Of a stretch of DNA of 64,000 nt, positions 43,016 to 50,791 are shown in pieces. The position numbers and the translations under genes are program-made. Every line of letters starts with the position of its first letter. The stretch's first letter is position 1. A model generated the notes under the pieces. The model was not told the origin of the DNA. It saw only the letters and a list, made by a program, of their open reading frames with translations, and did not search any database. Location of the stretch: NCBI RefSeq assembly GCF_039536325.1, contig NZ_BAAAYO010000008.1, positions 567,881-631,880 on the forward strand, in the 5' to 3' direction. The stretch comes from Paenibacillus_AB hodogayensis. GTDB taxonomy: Bacteria; Bacillota; Bacilli; Paenibacillales; NBRC-103111.

Positions 43016-44482
43016 GTGGATCATAACCGCACCCCTTTGTTTACCGCATTGACCGAACATGCGGCCAGACGCCCGATTCAATTTCATATTCCCGGACATA
43101 AGACGGGAGCGGGCTCGGACCCCGAGTTCCGTTCGTTTATCGGAGACAACGCGCTCTCCATCGACTTAATCAATATAGCACCGCTGGACGATCTCCATCA
43201 ACCGACCGGCGTTATTTTAGAAGCCCAGCAGCTTGCCGCCGACGCGTTCGGCGCCGAATATACGGTATTCTCCGTCCAAGGGACGAGCGGGGCGATCATG
43301 ACGATGATCATGTCCGTGGTCGGAGAAGGGGATAAAATTATCGTGCCGCGCAACGTGCACAAATCGATTTTGTCAGCGATCATTTTTTCCGGAGCGAAGC
43401 CCGTGTTCCTGTCCCCGGTAAGCGACCCCAACCTGGGGATCGATCACGGCGTCACGACCAGCTCCGTCCGCAAAGCGCTGAAGCGCCACCCGGACGCCAA
43501 AGCCGTGCTCGTCATCAACCCGACCTATTACGGGGTGTGCGCCGATCTAAAGGAAATCGTTCAGCTCGTACATAGCTACGACATTCCGGTTCTTGTGGAC
43601 GAGGCTCACGGGGCGCTCATTCACTTCCACGACGATCTGCCGCTGTCCGCCATGGCCGCAGGCGCCGACATGGCCGCGACGAGCGTCCACAAGCTGGGCG
43701 GCTCGATGACGCAAAGCTCGGTGCTGAACATTCAGGGCCCGCGCGTCAACCAGCGGCGCATTCAGACGATTATCAGCATGCTCACCACGACCTCGACGTC
43801 CTACCTGCTGCTCGCTTCGCTCGATACGTCGCGCCGCAAGCTCGCGCTGGAAGGCAAGGCGATGGCGGAGCACGCGATCGGACTGGCCCAATACGCGCGC
43901 AAGGCGATCAACGAAATTCCCGGGCTGTACTGCTTCGGCGAAGACATACTCGGCACGGAGGCGACCTTCGACTACGATCCGACCAAGGTGACCGTCCACA
44001 TCCGCCATCTCGGCATGACCGGATACGACGTGGAGAACTGGCTCCGCGACCGGTACAATATCGAGATCGAAATGAGCGACATGTACAACATCCTCTGTCT
44101 CGTCACACCGGCGGACACGAAGCAAAATATCGATATTTTGCTTGAAGCGCTGAGCGTGCTGGCCGAGGAGCATGCGCATAACGAAGCGAACGAGCTCGTC
44201 GTGAAAATCCCAGAAATCCCCCAGCTGTCCCTGACGCCGCGCGACGCCTTCTACGGCGATACGGAGCTGCTGCCGTTCAAGGAATCCGCCGGACGCATTA
44301 TGGCCGAGTTCATCTACGTCTATCCGCCAGGAATTCCGATCCTGCTGCCGGGCGAGGTGATCTCGCAGGACAACATCGATTATATCGTCGATCATTTGAC
44401 AGTCGGCCTGCCGGTCAAAGGCCCGGAAGACCGGACGATCGAATTCGTCAAAGTCATCGTGGAAACAAAACCGATTTTTTAA
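43016..44482 (+). CDS. speA: Arginine decarboxylase (Orn/Lys/Arg decarboxylase family)
   Basis: PLP-dependent enzyme converting arginine to agmatine, the first step of polyamine synthesis. 488 residues, compared with 490 in B. subtilis SpeA, which it follows closely: PIQFHIPGHKTGAG, FSVQGTSGAIMTMIMSV and VDEAHGALIHFH with the PLP Asp. The Schiff-base lysine is in AATSVHKLGGSMTQSS. GTG 43016 lies about 8 nt after GGAAGGGATG; the open frame upstream is not coding. It ends in a strong bidirectional terminator. The assignment to arginine rather than lysine rests on overall similarity. Confidence 0.92.
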   Translation: MDHNRTPLFTALTEHAARRPIQFHIPGHKTGAGSDPEFRSFIGDNALSIDLINIAPLDDLHQPTGVILEAQQLAADAFGAEYTVFSVQGTSGAIMTMIMSVVGEGDKIIVPRNVHKSILSAIIFSGAKPVFLSPVSDPNLGIDHGVTTSSVRKALKRHPDAKAVLVINPTYYGVCADLKEIVQLVHSYDIPVLVDEAHGALIHFHDDLPLSAMAAGADMAATSVHKLGGSMTQSSVLNIQGPRVNQRRIQTIISMLTTTSTSYLLLASLDTSRRKLALEGKAMAEHAIGLAQYARKAINEIPGLYCFGEDILGTEATFDYDPTKVTVHIRHLGMTGYDVENWLRDRYNIEIEMSDMYNILCLVTPADTKQNIDILLEALSVLAEEHAHNEANELVVKIPEIPQLSLTPRDAFYGDTELLPFKESAGRIMAEFIYVYPPGIPILLPGEVISQDNIDYIVDHLTVGLPVKGPEDRTIEFVKVIVETKPIF

Positions 44483-44494
44483 TTTTTCCGCACC

Positions 44495-44543
44495 AAAAAA
44501 AAGCCTTCGAAACCGCGTCCAGCGCGTGGTTCGAAGGCTTTTT
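44495..44543. terminator. Bidirectional terminator between speA and DUF3055
   Basis: AAAAAGCCTTCGAA/TTCGAAGGCTTTTT arms with an extended GC-rich inner stem, A-tract on one side and T-tract on the other, between convergent genes. Confidence 0.9.
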
Positions 44544-44570
44544 CCCTTCCGCGTATTTCCCGTCCCGTCT

Positions 44571-44861
44571 TCAGCCGTACTGCTCCTGCATCCCCATCGA
44601 CGGAAGAAGCTGCTTCAGAAAAGCGGACACCTCCTCCGCCTCACGGTCGTTCAGCCGAAAGGCCCGCTGCAGGTAGGCAATATTGTCGAGGTCCTCATGA
44701 TCCAGAAGGGAAGAGCGGTTCGTCTGCATACATACGACCAAGGGCTTGCCGAAAAACGCCGTCGTGTACACAATGCCGAAATCGTAACGGGCCAGATCGG
44801 TGGCAAAGCCGATAAACTGGATGTTCGCCTGCTCTCCGGAATCGTACAGCCGCTCAAACAT
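44571..44861 (-). CDS. DUF3055 protein
   Basis: 96-residue small cytoplasmic protein conserved in Bacillales. Hallmarks are MFERLYD at the start, IQFIGFATDLARYDFGIVYT, FFGKPLVVCMQTNRSSLL and LLPSMGMQEQY at the end. Function unknown. ATG 44861 is 10 nt after GAGGAG; a GTG three codons earlier is too close to the ribosome site. The AT-rich region upstream belongs to the divergent MerR/SDR module. Confidence 0.85.
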   Translation of the reverse strand: MFERLYDSGEQANIQFIGFATDLARYDFGIVYTTAFFGKPLVVCMQTNRSSLLDHEDLDNIAYLQRAFRLNDREAEEVSAFLKQLLPSMGMQEQYG

Positions 44862-44975
44862 ATTCGCCACGCTCCTCATGAGTTAGAATTTTCAGAATAT
44901 TCTTGTTATATTACAAAAATACCACGGTTTCTCAACCGTTGACAACAAAAATATCTTTTTGTTTGCTAGGAATCG

Positions 44976-45006
44976 TTGACTTAAAGTTTAGTTCAAGGTT
45001 TATAAT
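44976..45006 (+). promoter_or_regulatory. MerR-type promoter of the AdhR-like regulator (19-bp spacer)
   Basis: TTGACT, a 19-bp spacer and TATAAT. The spacer begins with TTAAAGTTTAGTTCAA (44981-44996), an imperfect dyad. A 19-bp spacer with a centred dyad is the hallmark of promoters activated by MerR-family DNA distortion, so this regulator probably controls itself. Confidence 0.8.
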
Positions 45007-45064
45007 AAAGGGGCTTTAGACAAAGAAACGCAGAAATAAAACTTTGGATTTGGGGGAAATCGCT

Positions 45065-45466
45065 TTGTTTACAATTAAAGAAGCATCGGAGAAATTAAAT
45101 TGCCCCGCTCACACGATCCGATTTTATGATAAAGAAGGGCTTCTGCCCAATATTCGCCGGGACGATAACGGTAACCGTATTTTCGATAAAAAAGATCTGG
45201 ACTGGATTCGATTAATGACATGTTTCCGTGCGACCGGAATGAGCATAGCGGATTTGAAAAAAATCGTTGAACTTGCTCTGCAAGGCGAAGCAACGATTGG
45301 GCAAAGAAGAGCCATCCTAGAAGCACACCAAGAAGAAATCAAGAGAAAGCAGCAAGTACTCAATGAAGCTTTTGAAGCGGTGAGTCAAAAGCTGGAGGTG
45401 TACAATCAGATTCAAAAGGGAAATCCTGAAGATCGTTTTCTTACGTATTTTGACGAAAGGCCTTGA
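45065..45466 (+). CDS. MerR-family regulator, AdhR/NmlR-like
   Basis: 133 residues. The winged helix-turn-helix is FTIKEASEKLNCPAHTIRFY with YDKEGLLPNIRRDDNG. WIRLMTCFRATGMSIADLK places a cysteine where AdhR/NmlR proteins keep the Cys that senses aldehydes and other electrophiles. A coiled coil follows (EEIKRKQQVLNEAFEAVSQK). TTG 45065 lies 8 nt after GGGGG. The stop codon overlaps the -35 of the next promoter. Base composition is much more AT-rich than the neighbours, suggesting acquisition by transfer together with the SDR gene. Confidence 0.88.
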   Translation: MFTIKEASEKLNCPAHTIRFYDKEGLLPNIRRDDNGNRIFDKKDLDWIRLMTCFRATGMSIADLKKIVELALQGEATIGQRRAILEAHQEEIKRKQQVLNEAFEAVSQKLEVYNQIQKGNPEDRFLTYFDERP

Positions 45467-45493
45467 CTTAAAGTTCACTTTAACCCTTAAGAT
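45463..45493 (+). promoter_or_regulatory. MerR-type promoter of the SDR gene (19-bp spacer)
   Basis: TTGACT (45463-45468), a 19-bp spacer and TAAGAT (45488-45493). The spacer contains TTAAAGTTCACTTTAA (45468-45483), a perfect dyad with 7-bp arms, almost the same as at the regulator's own promoter. The adjacent MerR protein is the obvious activator. Confidence 0.85.
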
Positions 45494-45535
45494 AATCGAT
45501 GAGCCATGCCCATTTCATTATCTGGAGGGAATACG

Positions 45536-46345
45536 ATGAATAAAACAGTCTTGATCACAGGTACCTCAACAGGCTTTGGCCAACAATTGGTCCTTCAATT
45601 TGCCAAGCGTGATTGGAATGTCGTAGCTACTATGCGGGATACATCCAAAGCTGCCCTTGAATTTAGCCAGTATGGCAACATTCAAGTTTTGGAGTTGGAT
45701 ATTACAAAGCCTGCGAAGATCCATCAGGTTATCGATGCGGTCACCCGTCAATATGGACAAATTGATGTATTGCTTAACAATGCCGGTTATGCCCAAGCCG
45801 GTGCTTTTGAAGAAGTAACGGTCGATCAAGCGCGAGAGCAGTATGAAACGAATGTTTTTGGCGTTATGAGCACCATTCAAGCCGTTCTACCACAAATGCG
45901 GCAGCATCGTTCAGGACATATTATCAATATTTCGTCGATGGGCGGAGTGCAAAGCTTGCCAACCTTGTCCATTTACTGCAGTTCTAAAGCAGCGCTTGAA
46001 AATCTAAGCGAAGGCTTGGCCGCGGAAGTCAAAGAGCTAGGTATACACGTCACGCTTGTTGAGCCTGCCGGATTCAAAACAGGCTTCCAAGGGAACACGC
46101 AAGAAACGACTAGTCTAATACCCGATTATCAAGCGAAGTACGATTGGTATCATGAACTTGCCAAAACCGCGCCTTACGGCAATGTGGAAAAGGCCATGTC
46201 AGCCGTTGCCGATATCGCGGGCACGGACAACCCCCCAAGGAGACTGGCTTTGGGGAGCATGGGGCTCGTTATGGCTCGCACGCAGCTTCATTCCATGCTG
46301 GAGGAATATGAAAAGTGGGAGTCCGTTACGGCAAGCGCAGATTAA
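45536..46345 (+). CDS. Short-chain dehydrogenase/reductase under MerR control
   Basis: 269 residues, classical SDR: LITGTSTGFGQQL (nucleotide loop), VLLNNAGYAQAGA, IINISSMGG with catalytic Ser, and IYCSSKAALENL with Tyr and Lys. ATG 45536 follows GGAGGG. AT-rich codon use matches the upstream MerR gene and differs from the flanking genome. Its promoter carries the MerR dyad, so it is probably induced by the same carbonyl or electrophile signal and may reduce reactive aldehydes or ketones (inference). Confidence 0.9.
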   Translation: MNKTVLITGTSTGFGQQLVLQFAKRDWNVVATMRDTSKAALEFSQYGNIQVLELDITKPAKIHQVIDAVTRQYGQIDVLLNNAGYAQAGAFEEVTVDQAREQYETNVFGVMSTIQAVLPQMRQHRSGHIINISSMGGVQSLPTLSIYCSSKAALENLSEGLAAEVKELGIHVTLVEPAGFKTGFQGNTQETTSLIPDYQAKYDWYHELAKTAPYGNVEKAMSAVADIAGTDNPPRRLALGSMGLVMARTQLHSMLEEYEKWESVTASAD

Positions 46346-46433
46346 TGTTGGACACGTTCCGCCGGGTTGTAAATCGATAGGCGTAATGCTATGATGTTGT
46401 TGGAAAAAACGGAACGACAAGGATGGTGTAACG

Positions 46434-46853
46434 ATGGCGCAAAGCGCTTACATTTATCTTGTGGACGGATCGGCCGCCTCCACCTTGACGCTTGACGAAC
46501 TGAAAGAACAACTCGGCCGTTACAGGGAGCAAACCGAGCTTACCGGCAGGCAGCTGGGATGGGATTATGCCGCCTCCGCCTTTCCGTACACGATCGAAAC
46601 GAAGCCCGAAGCCCAGGGAAAATGGTTTTATTTGAAGGGCAGCAATCCTTTGTACAAATACATATTGTTTGGCGTCGGGAGCAAGTCGGTGGAAGACCGG
46701 GAAAAAACGTACGTCCAGGTGACGCTGCCGGACGACGCTACGCACGGGGACAAGTCCAAGGGTAACGAGCTGTGCAAATATTTGGCCAAGGGACTGAAGG
46801 CCGAGCTGCGACTGTTCAACGGAAGAACGATGTATTTCAACCCCCGCAAGTAA
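46434..46853 (+). CDS. Small conserved protein, DUF1885-like
   Basis: 139 residues, no signal or membrane helix. SAYIYLVDGSAASTLTLDELK, QLGWDYAASAFPYTIE and NPLYKYILFGVG match my memory of the DUF1885 family of Bacillus; the assignment is moderate. The C-terminal half holds LCKYLAKGLKAELRLFNGRT. ATG 46434 has AAGGATGG upstream. It sits alone, convergent with the DUF1292 gene, with a shared hairpin between. Confidence 0.7.
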   Translation: MAQSAYIYLVDGSAASTLTLDELKEQLGRYREQTELTGRQLGWDYAASAFPYTIETKPEAQGKWFYLKGSNPLYKYILFGVGSKSVEDREKTYVQVTLPDDATHGDKSKGNELCKYLAKGLKAELRLFNGRTMYFNPRK

Positions 46854-46861
46854 AAGGCGCA

Positions 46862-46900
46862 CAACAAAACCCCCTTCTCCGCGCATCGGAGCAAGGGGGC
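46862..46900. terminator. Terminator between DUF1885-like and DUF1292 genes
   Basis: CCCCCTT/AAGGGGG outer stem with an inner CTCCG/CGGAG stem. On the minus strand it is followed by TTTTGTTG, so it serves mainly the DUF1292 gene. Confidence 0.75.
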
Positions 46901-46908
46901 TCATTGAT

Positions 46909-47208
46909 TCAAGATTCCGATTCCGTCACCAAAATTTGCTCGTATACCGCCGTTACATGCTCCCACTCCGCATCGTCCTCGATGTTGACCAGGAACGACT
47001 CTTCGCCTTCCTCGTCAATCCGGAAAATGATGCTGTCCGCTTCCGGGTCGTTGCGATCCAGCAGCACGGCGTAAGCTTTGTTTTGCGTCTCGAACGTATA
47101 TACGATCACCATTTCGTGTTCGTTGCCGTCTTCGTCGGTCAATATAAATACATCTTCTTCGTGCTCATCGCCGCAACCGCAGTTTTCGTCGTGTTGATGC
47201 TCGCTCAT
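46909..47208 (-). CDS. DUF1292 protein
   Basis: 99-residue acidic protein of the YrzB/DUF1292 family. It starts with a His/Cys/Asp-rich stretch (EHQHDENCGCGDEHEED) that might bind metal, then VFILTDEDGNEHEMVIVYTF, the family core, and SIIFRIDEEGEESFLVNIED. Function unknown; related genes often neighbour yrrK and alaS, which is not the case here. ATG 47208 is the only sensible start. Confidence 0.88.
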   Translation of the reverse strand: MSEHQHDENCGCGDEHEEDVFILTDEDGNEHEMVIVYTFETQNKAYAVLLDRNDPEADSIIFRIDEEGEESFLVNIEDDAEWEHVTAVYEQILVTESES

Positions 47209-47324
47209 GCCAGGCCCTCATTTCATCGATTGGATTTCAAACCGTACCTATCGTACCATTTTCCAAATTCTCGGTCAATGAAGGCATTTCGTGAATAACG
47301 GCCTCGAACACGGCCGTCACGCCG

Positions 47325-47939
47325 TTATTCGGATACGATCGTCTTCTCGGACACGACGGAATACTCGTGAGCGTCGTCCAGCTTGATCTTGAACTGCACC
47401 TTATACTTGCCGGTCGAATCGAACGTGACGCTTTCCAGCGGCCAGCTGTACCAGAAGCTGTCCTTGCCTCCTTGAAGCGTTACCGCATTCGTGGAGCGTA
47501 TAATCGCCCCTTCCGGAGAAACCAGATCGATCTTGAACGATTGGATCGGCGTCGTCAGGCTGTCCACCTGGGCCGCTACCACGAAGTCAAGCTTGTTCCC
47601 CTTGCTCACTTTGCCAAAAGGCGTTTTCGGCGAGTCGTCCTTGGCGATATCTTTGGCGACGAACATATGTACATTCGGCTTGTACAAATACGCCGTTTTC
47701 GAGGCATCATCCCATTTGACGATCGCATTCAACGAATCGGACAGCTCGCGCAGAGGCAGCACGACGCGGCCGTCGATCATAAAGGCGGGAACGTCGCCGG
47801 CCGGCACTTCCGTGTTGTTGACCTGCACGCGGACTTTGGTATATCCCTGGTATTCTCCCCAAGGCGAGCCTGCATAAACGATTCCTGCTCCGAGCACGAC
47901 CAGGGTAGCGGTAAGTGCGGCAAGCCGTTTCATTTTCAT
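47325..47939 (-). CDS. Exported protein with copper-amine-oxidase N-terminal (stalk) domain
   Basis: 204 residues. Signal peptide KRLAALTATLVVLGAGIVYA, then a stalk domain (VRVQVNNTEVPAGDVPAFMI, DGRVVLPLRELSDSLNAIV, KWDDASKTAYLYKP). The rest resembles an Ig-like beta domain (FKIDLVSPEGAIIRSTNAV, GKYKVQFKIKLDD). ATG 47939 follows GGAGG by 8 nt. Probably envelope-bound; related in its first half to the protein at 28858. Confidence 0.82.
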   Translation of the reverse strand: MKMKRLAALTATLVVLGAGIVYAGSPWGEYQGYTKVRVQVNNTEVPAGDVPAFMIDGRVVLPLRELSDSLNAIVKWDDASKTAYLYKPNVHMFVAKDIAKDDSPKTPFGKVSKGNKLDFVVAAQVDSLTTPIQSFKIDLVSPEGAIIRSTNAVTLQGGKDSFWYSWPLESVTFDSTGKYKVQFKIKLDDAHEYSVVSEKTIVSE

Positions 47940-48243
47940 TTCAAAAACCTCCATCAACCATGTCGTTCTGTACAGTTAGACGCCCGGTCGAATGAAAAGT
48001 TGCGCTTTCCGGTCAGCGAAATATTTGCAATTCGAGCTCAAATCACTTACAATTATTATCCAAAAATGGGAAGTTAAATAAATTCAATCATAATGCCCAC
48101 TATTGCCAAATTATTTATAATACACCAGAAGTCAAACGCTTGTAAATAAAAATTAACTTTCCCAGATTGAAGTTACGTCACCGTACAAAATCGGGTAAAC
48201 TGATACAGATATAACCATTTAGAATGAGGAAGCGGGAGTCAGC
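47940..48243. other. AT-rich intergenic region
   Basis: I find no gene in this 304-bp stretch. It is AT-rich around 48040-48160 and presumably holds the divergent promoters of the stalk-domain and Spo0E-like genes. TATAAATAATTTGG on the minus strand (about 48121-48108) could be a -10 region, but no complete promoter is convincing. Confidence 0.4.
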
Positions 48244-48405
48244 ATGAGCCAGTATGTCGGACTGCATGTCGAAATCGACAAAATGAAAAAGCTCCTGGAA
48301 CGAACGGCTAAAGAATACATGTATAACTTCAGACACCCTCAGGTCGTCGAAATCAGCCAACAGCTGGACCGCCTGATCGTGAAAGTAATGAGGCATGATT
48401 CCTGA
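48244..48405 (+). CDS. Spo0E-family aspartyl-phosphate phosphatase (53 aa)
   Basis: Small protein of the Spo0E/YisI/YnzD type, which dephosphorylates Spo0A-P and delays sporulation. HVEIDKMKKLLERTAKEY forms the first helix and the signature VEISQQLDRLIVKVM matches the family SQxLDxLI motif. Length (53 residues) is that of short Spo0E relatives. ATG 48244 is 5 nt after GGGAG, and a strong terminator follows 23 bp after the stop, so it is a compact single-gene unit. Confidence 0.85.
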   Translation: MSQYVGLHVEIDKMKKLLERTAKEYMYNFRHPQVVEISQQLDRLIVKVMRHDS

Positions 48406-48428
48406 CTTTGTTAACCACCAAACTTTCA

Positions 48429-48463
48429 CCTTTGCCGCAATGGCTTGCGGCAAAGGTTTTTTT
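48429..48463 (+). terminator. Terminator after the Spo0E-like gene
   Basis: CCTTTGCCGCAA/TTGCGGCAAAGG perfect 12-bp stem with a 4-nt loop and seven T. Confidence 0.93.
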
Positions 48464-48480
48464 CATATCCGCCCAGCGGT

Positions 48481-48672
48481 TCACTTCATGTATCGGGTGA
48501 GCACGCAAGGTATTCCGTTCCCGACCGCTCCCGGCTGCTCCATCCGCTCCATATAACGAAGCCCGCGGGCACACTGTTTCTTGCAGACGGTACATACGTC
48601 GGAAGTCACAAATTTGTATTGCGCCTGGGGTTTAGCCGACGATACTTGTTTTTTCGTTTTTTTCCCTGCCAT
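48481..48672 (-). CDS. Small hypothetical protein with cysteine knuckle
   Basis: 63 residues, family not recognised. The basic N-terminus (AGKKTKKQVSSAKPQAQYK) is followed by DVCTVCKKQCARGLRYMER and a last cysteine in GNGIPC, a CxxCxxxC...C pattern that could hold zinc. ATG 48672 lies 9 nt after GGGAGG; the longer open frame upstream has no ribosome site. It is convergent with the Spo0E-like gene. Confidence 0.68.
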   Translation of the reverse strand: MAGKKTKKQVSSAKPQAQYKFVTSDVCTVCKKQCARGLRYMERMEQPGAVGNGIPCVLTRYMK

Positions 48673-48898
48673 CGCTCGTTCCTCCCGCCAAAAATCTCGA
48701 TCCCGTGTGAAATCGCACTGTATTCTATGCGGGAGCGGATGAGCGAGTATACGCGACTGTCCCGGCCCATTCAATTTATTGCCGAAGTCTCAGGAGGGGG
48801 AGTGAAAAATTTGTCGAATTAGGACAGTTCTTTCTTTAAATCTCTGTGGAAAAATGATACATTTAACGTAATGTGCTTTTGGCCGAAGGAGGAACCGT

Positions 48899-49654
48899 AT
48901 GAGCATGGAGATCCGGATGATCGGCACCGGCTCGGCATTTGCCAAAAAATATTTCAACAACAACGCACTGGTCAAGTGCAACGGCTATACGCTCATGATC
49001 GACTTCGGCATTACCGCCCCACTGGCCATGTATCACATGGGCCTGCCGCTCGACTGTATCGACGGCGTATTCGTCACGCATCTTCACGCCGACCATATCG
49101 GCGGCTTCGAGGAGCTGATGCTGCGCCTGAAATTCAATTATGGCAAAAAGCCGAGTCTGTTCATTGAAGAAGGTCTGATCGCTCCGCTGTGGAACTGCTC
49201 TCTAAAGGGCGGGCTGGAATTCGGCGCGGAAGGCCGGCAAACACTGGACGATTTTTTCCACGTCGTGCCGCTGACCGTCGGGAAGCCATGCGAAATCGTT
49301 CCCGGTTTTCGTCTCGAAATCGTGCCGACCCGTCATTTCCTCGATATGCCGAGCTATGCGCTGATTTTGAACGACTACTTGTTTTACAGCGGCGATACGG
49401 TGTTCGATCCGCAACTGCTGCAGGCCGTTCACGAGCGCGGCTGCTCTCATATGCTTCACGATTGCCAGTTGGATGGCCACGGACTCGTCCACGCCACGCT
49501 GCCGGACCTGCTGACGCTGCCGGAACCGATACAAAGGAAAACATGGCTCATGCATTACGGGGACAACATGGAAGCGTTCGTCGGCAAGACAGGCCCTATG
49601 GTGTTCATTCGCCAGCATCAGTCCTATTCGTTTGAACCGCCTGCCCGAACTTAA
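48899..49654 (+). CDS. Metallo-beta-lactamase-fold hydrolase
   Basis: 251 residues. The MBL zinc motif is FVTHLHADHIGG with H61, H63, D65 and H66. Further ligands are in TRHFLDMPS and YSGDTVFDP, and the closing His is in WLMHYGD. The fold resembles ribonuclease Z/phosphodiesterase-like MBL proteins but lacks their exosite. ATG 48899 follows AAGGAGG by 6 nt. Substrate unknown. Confidence 0.9.
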   Translation: MSMEIRMIGTGSAFAKKYFNNNALVKCNGYTLMIDFGITAPLAMYHMGLPLDCIDGVFVTHLHADHIGGFEELMLRLKFNYGKKPSLFIEEGLIAPLWNCSLKGGLEFGAEGRQTLDDFFHVVPLTVGKPCEIVPGFRLEIVPTRHFLDMPSYALILNDYLFYSGDTVFDPQLLQAVHERGCSHMLHDCQLDGHGLVHATLPDLLTLPEPIQRKTWLMHYGDNMEAFVGKTGPMVFIRQHQSYSFEPPART

Positions 49655-49745
49655 ACATGCTTTTCTTTTCTGCGAGCGCTTCCCGAGAGAGCGCTCCGAG
49701 CAACGGTAAAGAAGCCGGGCGCATCGCCCAGCTTCCTCCCCGATC

Positions 49746-49790
49746 GCCTGTCCATAGCCAGCCGTTTTTGGCTCCCGGTGGACAGGCTTT
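49746..49790. terminator. Hairpin between the MBL and DUF3892 genes
   Basis: GCCTGTCCA/TGGACAGGC outer stem with an inner AGCC/GGCT stem and TTT at its 3' foot, between convergent genes. The T-tract is short. Confidence 0.5.
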
Positions 49791-49806
49791 ATCGCGCTAT
49801 ACCGCC

Positions 49807-50052
49807 TCAGAACGTCGGCAGCTGATCCAAGTTGTTGCTAGGGTCGCCGTCCGCATCTCCGCGAATGTACGTATCCCCGTCTCTTCCTTTAAAAGCATTC
49901 ACGCCTTGGATCGCACCCGACTGGACTTCGTTAAGCGCCTGCTCGTAGTTCAATACGCGACCTTTGCATGTTTTGAACGCCGTAATGTCGCCGTCGCCGT
50001 TTTTTTGCACCGCAACAAAACTTTCTCTGTCGTTGTCCGCTTGGAAGCTCAT
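49807..50052 (-). CDS. DUF3892 protein
   Basis: 81-residue small protein. DITAFKTCKGRVLNYEQALN, VQSGAIQGVNAFKGRDGDTY and RGDADGDPSNNLDQLP at the end are the DUF3892 pattern seen in Bacillus small proteins of unknown role. ATG 50052 has a good GGAGACGAG-type ribosome site just upstream. Single gene between convergent MBL and same-strand GNAT genes. Confidence 0.85.
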   Translation of the reverse strand: MSFQADNDRESFVAVQKNGDGDITAFKTCKGRVLNYEQALNEVQSGAIQGVNAFKGRDGDTYIRGDADGDPSNNLDQLPTF

Positions 50053-50132
50053 AGGCTCGTCTCCTTTTTTATCGTATCCTTGAAAGCTCTGTTAGCTTTC
50101 CCGGAAGAGACGGTTTTTATGGTTGGCCGCGT

Positions 50133-50585
50133 TCAATCAGAATGGTTGTCCAGCTTCTTTGCCATCCGGACGTGCAAAATGCCGGCATCGTAAAACGTTT
50201 CCTCGGATACGGCGGTATAGCCGATTCGCTCGTAAAAGGCCCGGGCTGGCAGCTGCGCGTCCAGCAGCGCGGCCGCGTAGCCTTCCGCCGCGGCAAGACG
50301 CTCCAACTCCTCCATGACCCGCCTTCCCAGTCCTTGCCCCCGGCGCTCCAGCCGCACCGCGACGCGCTGAATTTTCGCCGTCTCTTCGTCGTATGCTTTC
50401 ATCCGTGCGGTAGCGACCGGCTCGCCCGCTTCCAGCAGCAGCACGTGCCGGCAAGGCGCCTCGAGCGTGTCCAGCTCGTCGATCTCCAGATCGGCCGGCA
50501 CCTGCTGCTCGACCACAAATACTTCCCGGCGCAGCCGCAGGCATAGCTCCAACTGATCCTGTTTGTTCACGACTATCGATTCCAT
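50133..50585 (-). CDS. GNAT N-acetyltransferase (YjcF/ElaA-like)
   Basis: 150 residues. LRLRREVFVVEQQVPADLEI at the N-terminus and the acetyl-CoA loop VAVRLERRGQGLGRRVMEEL identify a GNAT fold, and ARAFYERIGYTAVSEETFYD near the end is typical of the YjcF/ElaA group. ATG 50585 follows AAGGAG by 9 nt. Substrate unknown. Confidence 0.88.
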   Translation of the reverse strand: MESIVVNKQDQLELCLRLRREVFVVEQQVPADLEIDELDTLEAPCRHVLLLEAGEPVATARMKAYDEETAKIQRVAVRLERRGQGLGRRVMEELERLAAAEGYAAALLDAQLPARAFYERIGYTAVSEETFYDAGILHVRMAKKLDNHSD

Positions 50586-50791
50586 CGCTGTTTCTCCTTC
50601 TGATGTCCTTTGACTCGTATTATAGCACAATCAGTCGAAGCATGGACGAACGCTCAGTCGTTCGGATCGTTGACGACTTCGCGCCGGTTCGTTCGCCGGT
50701 TCAAAAGAAAGAAGGCCCGCCTCACCACGCTGCCGATGAGCTTTGGCGGGCGAGGCGCGCGGCCTTCGACTATTCCGTGGATGTGAATGGT

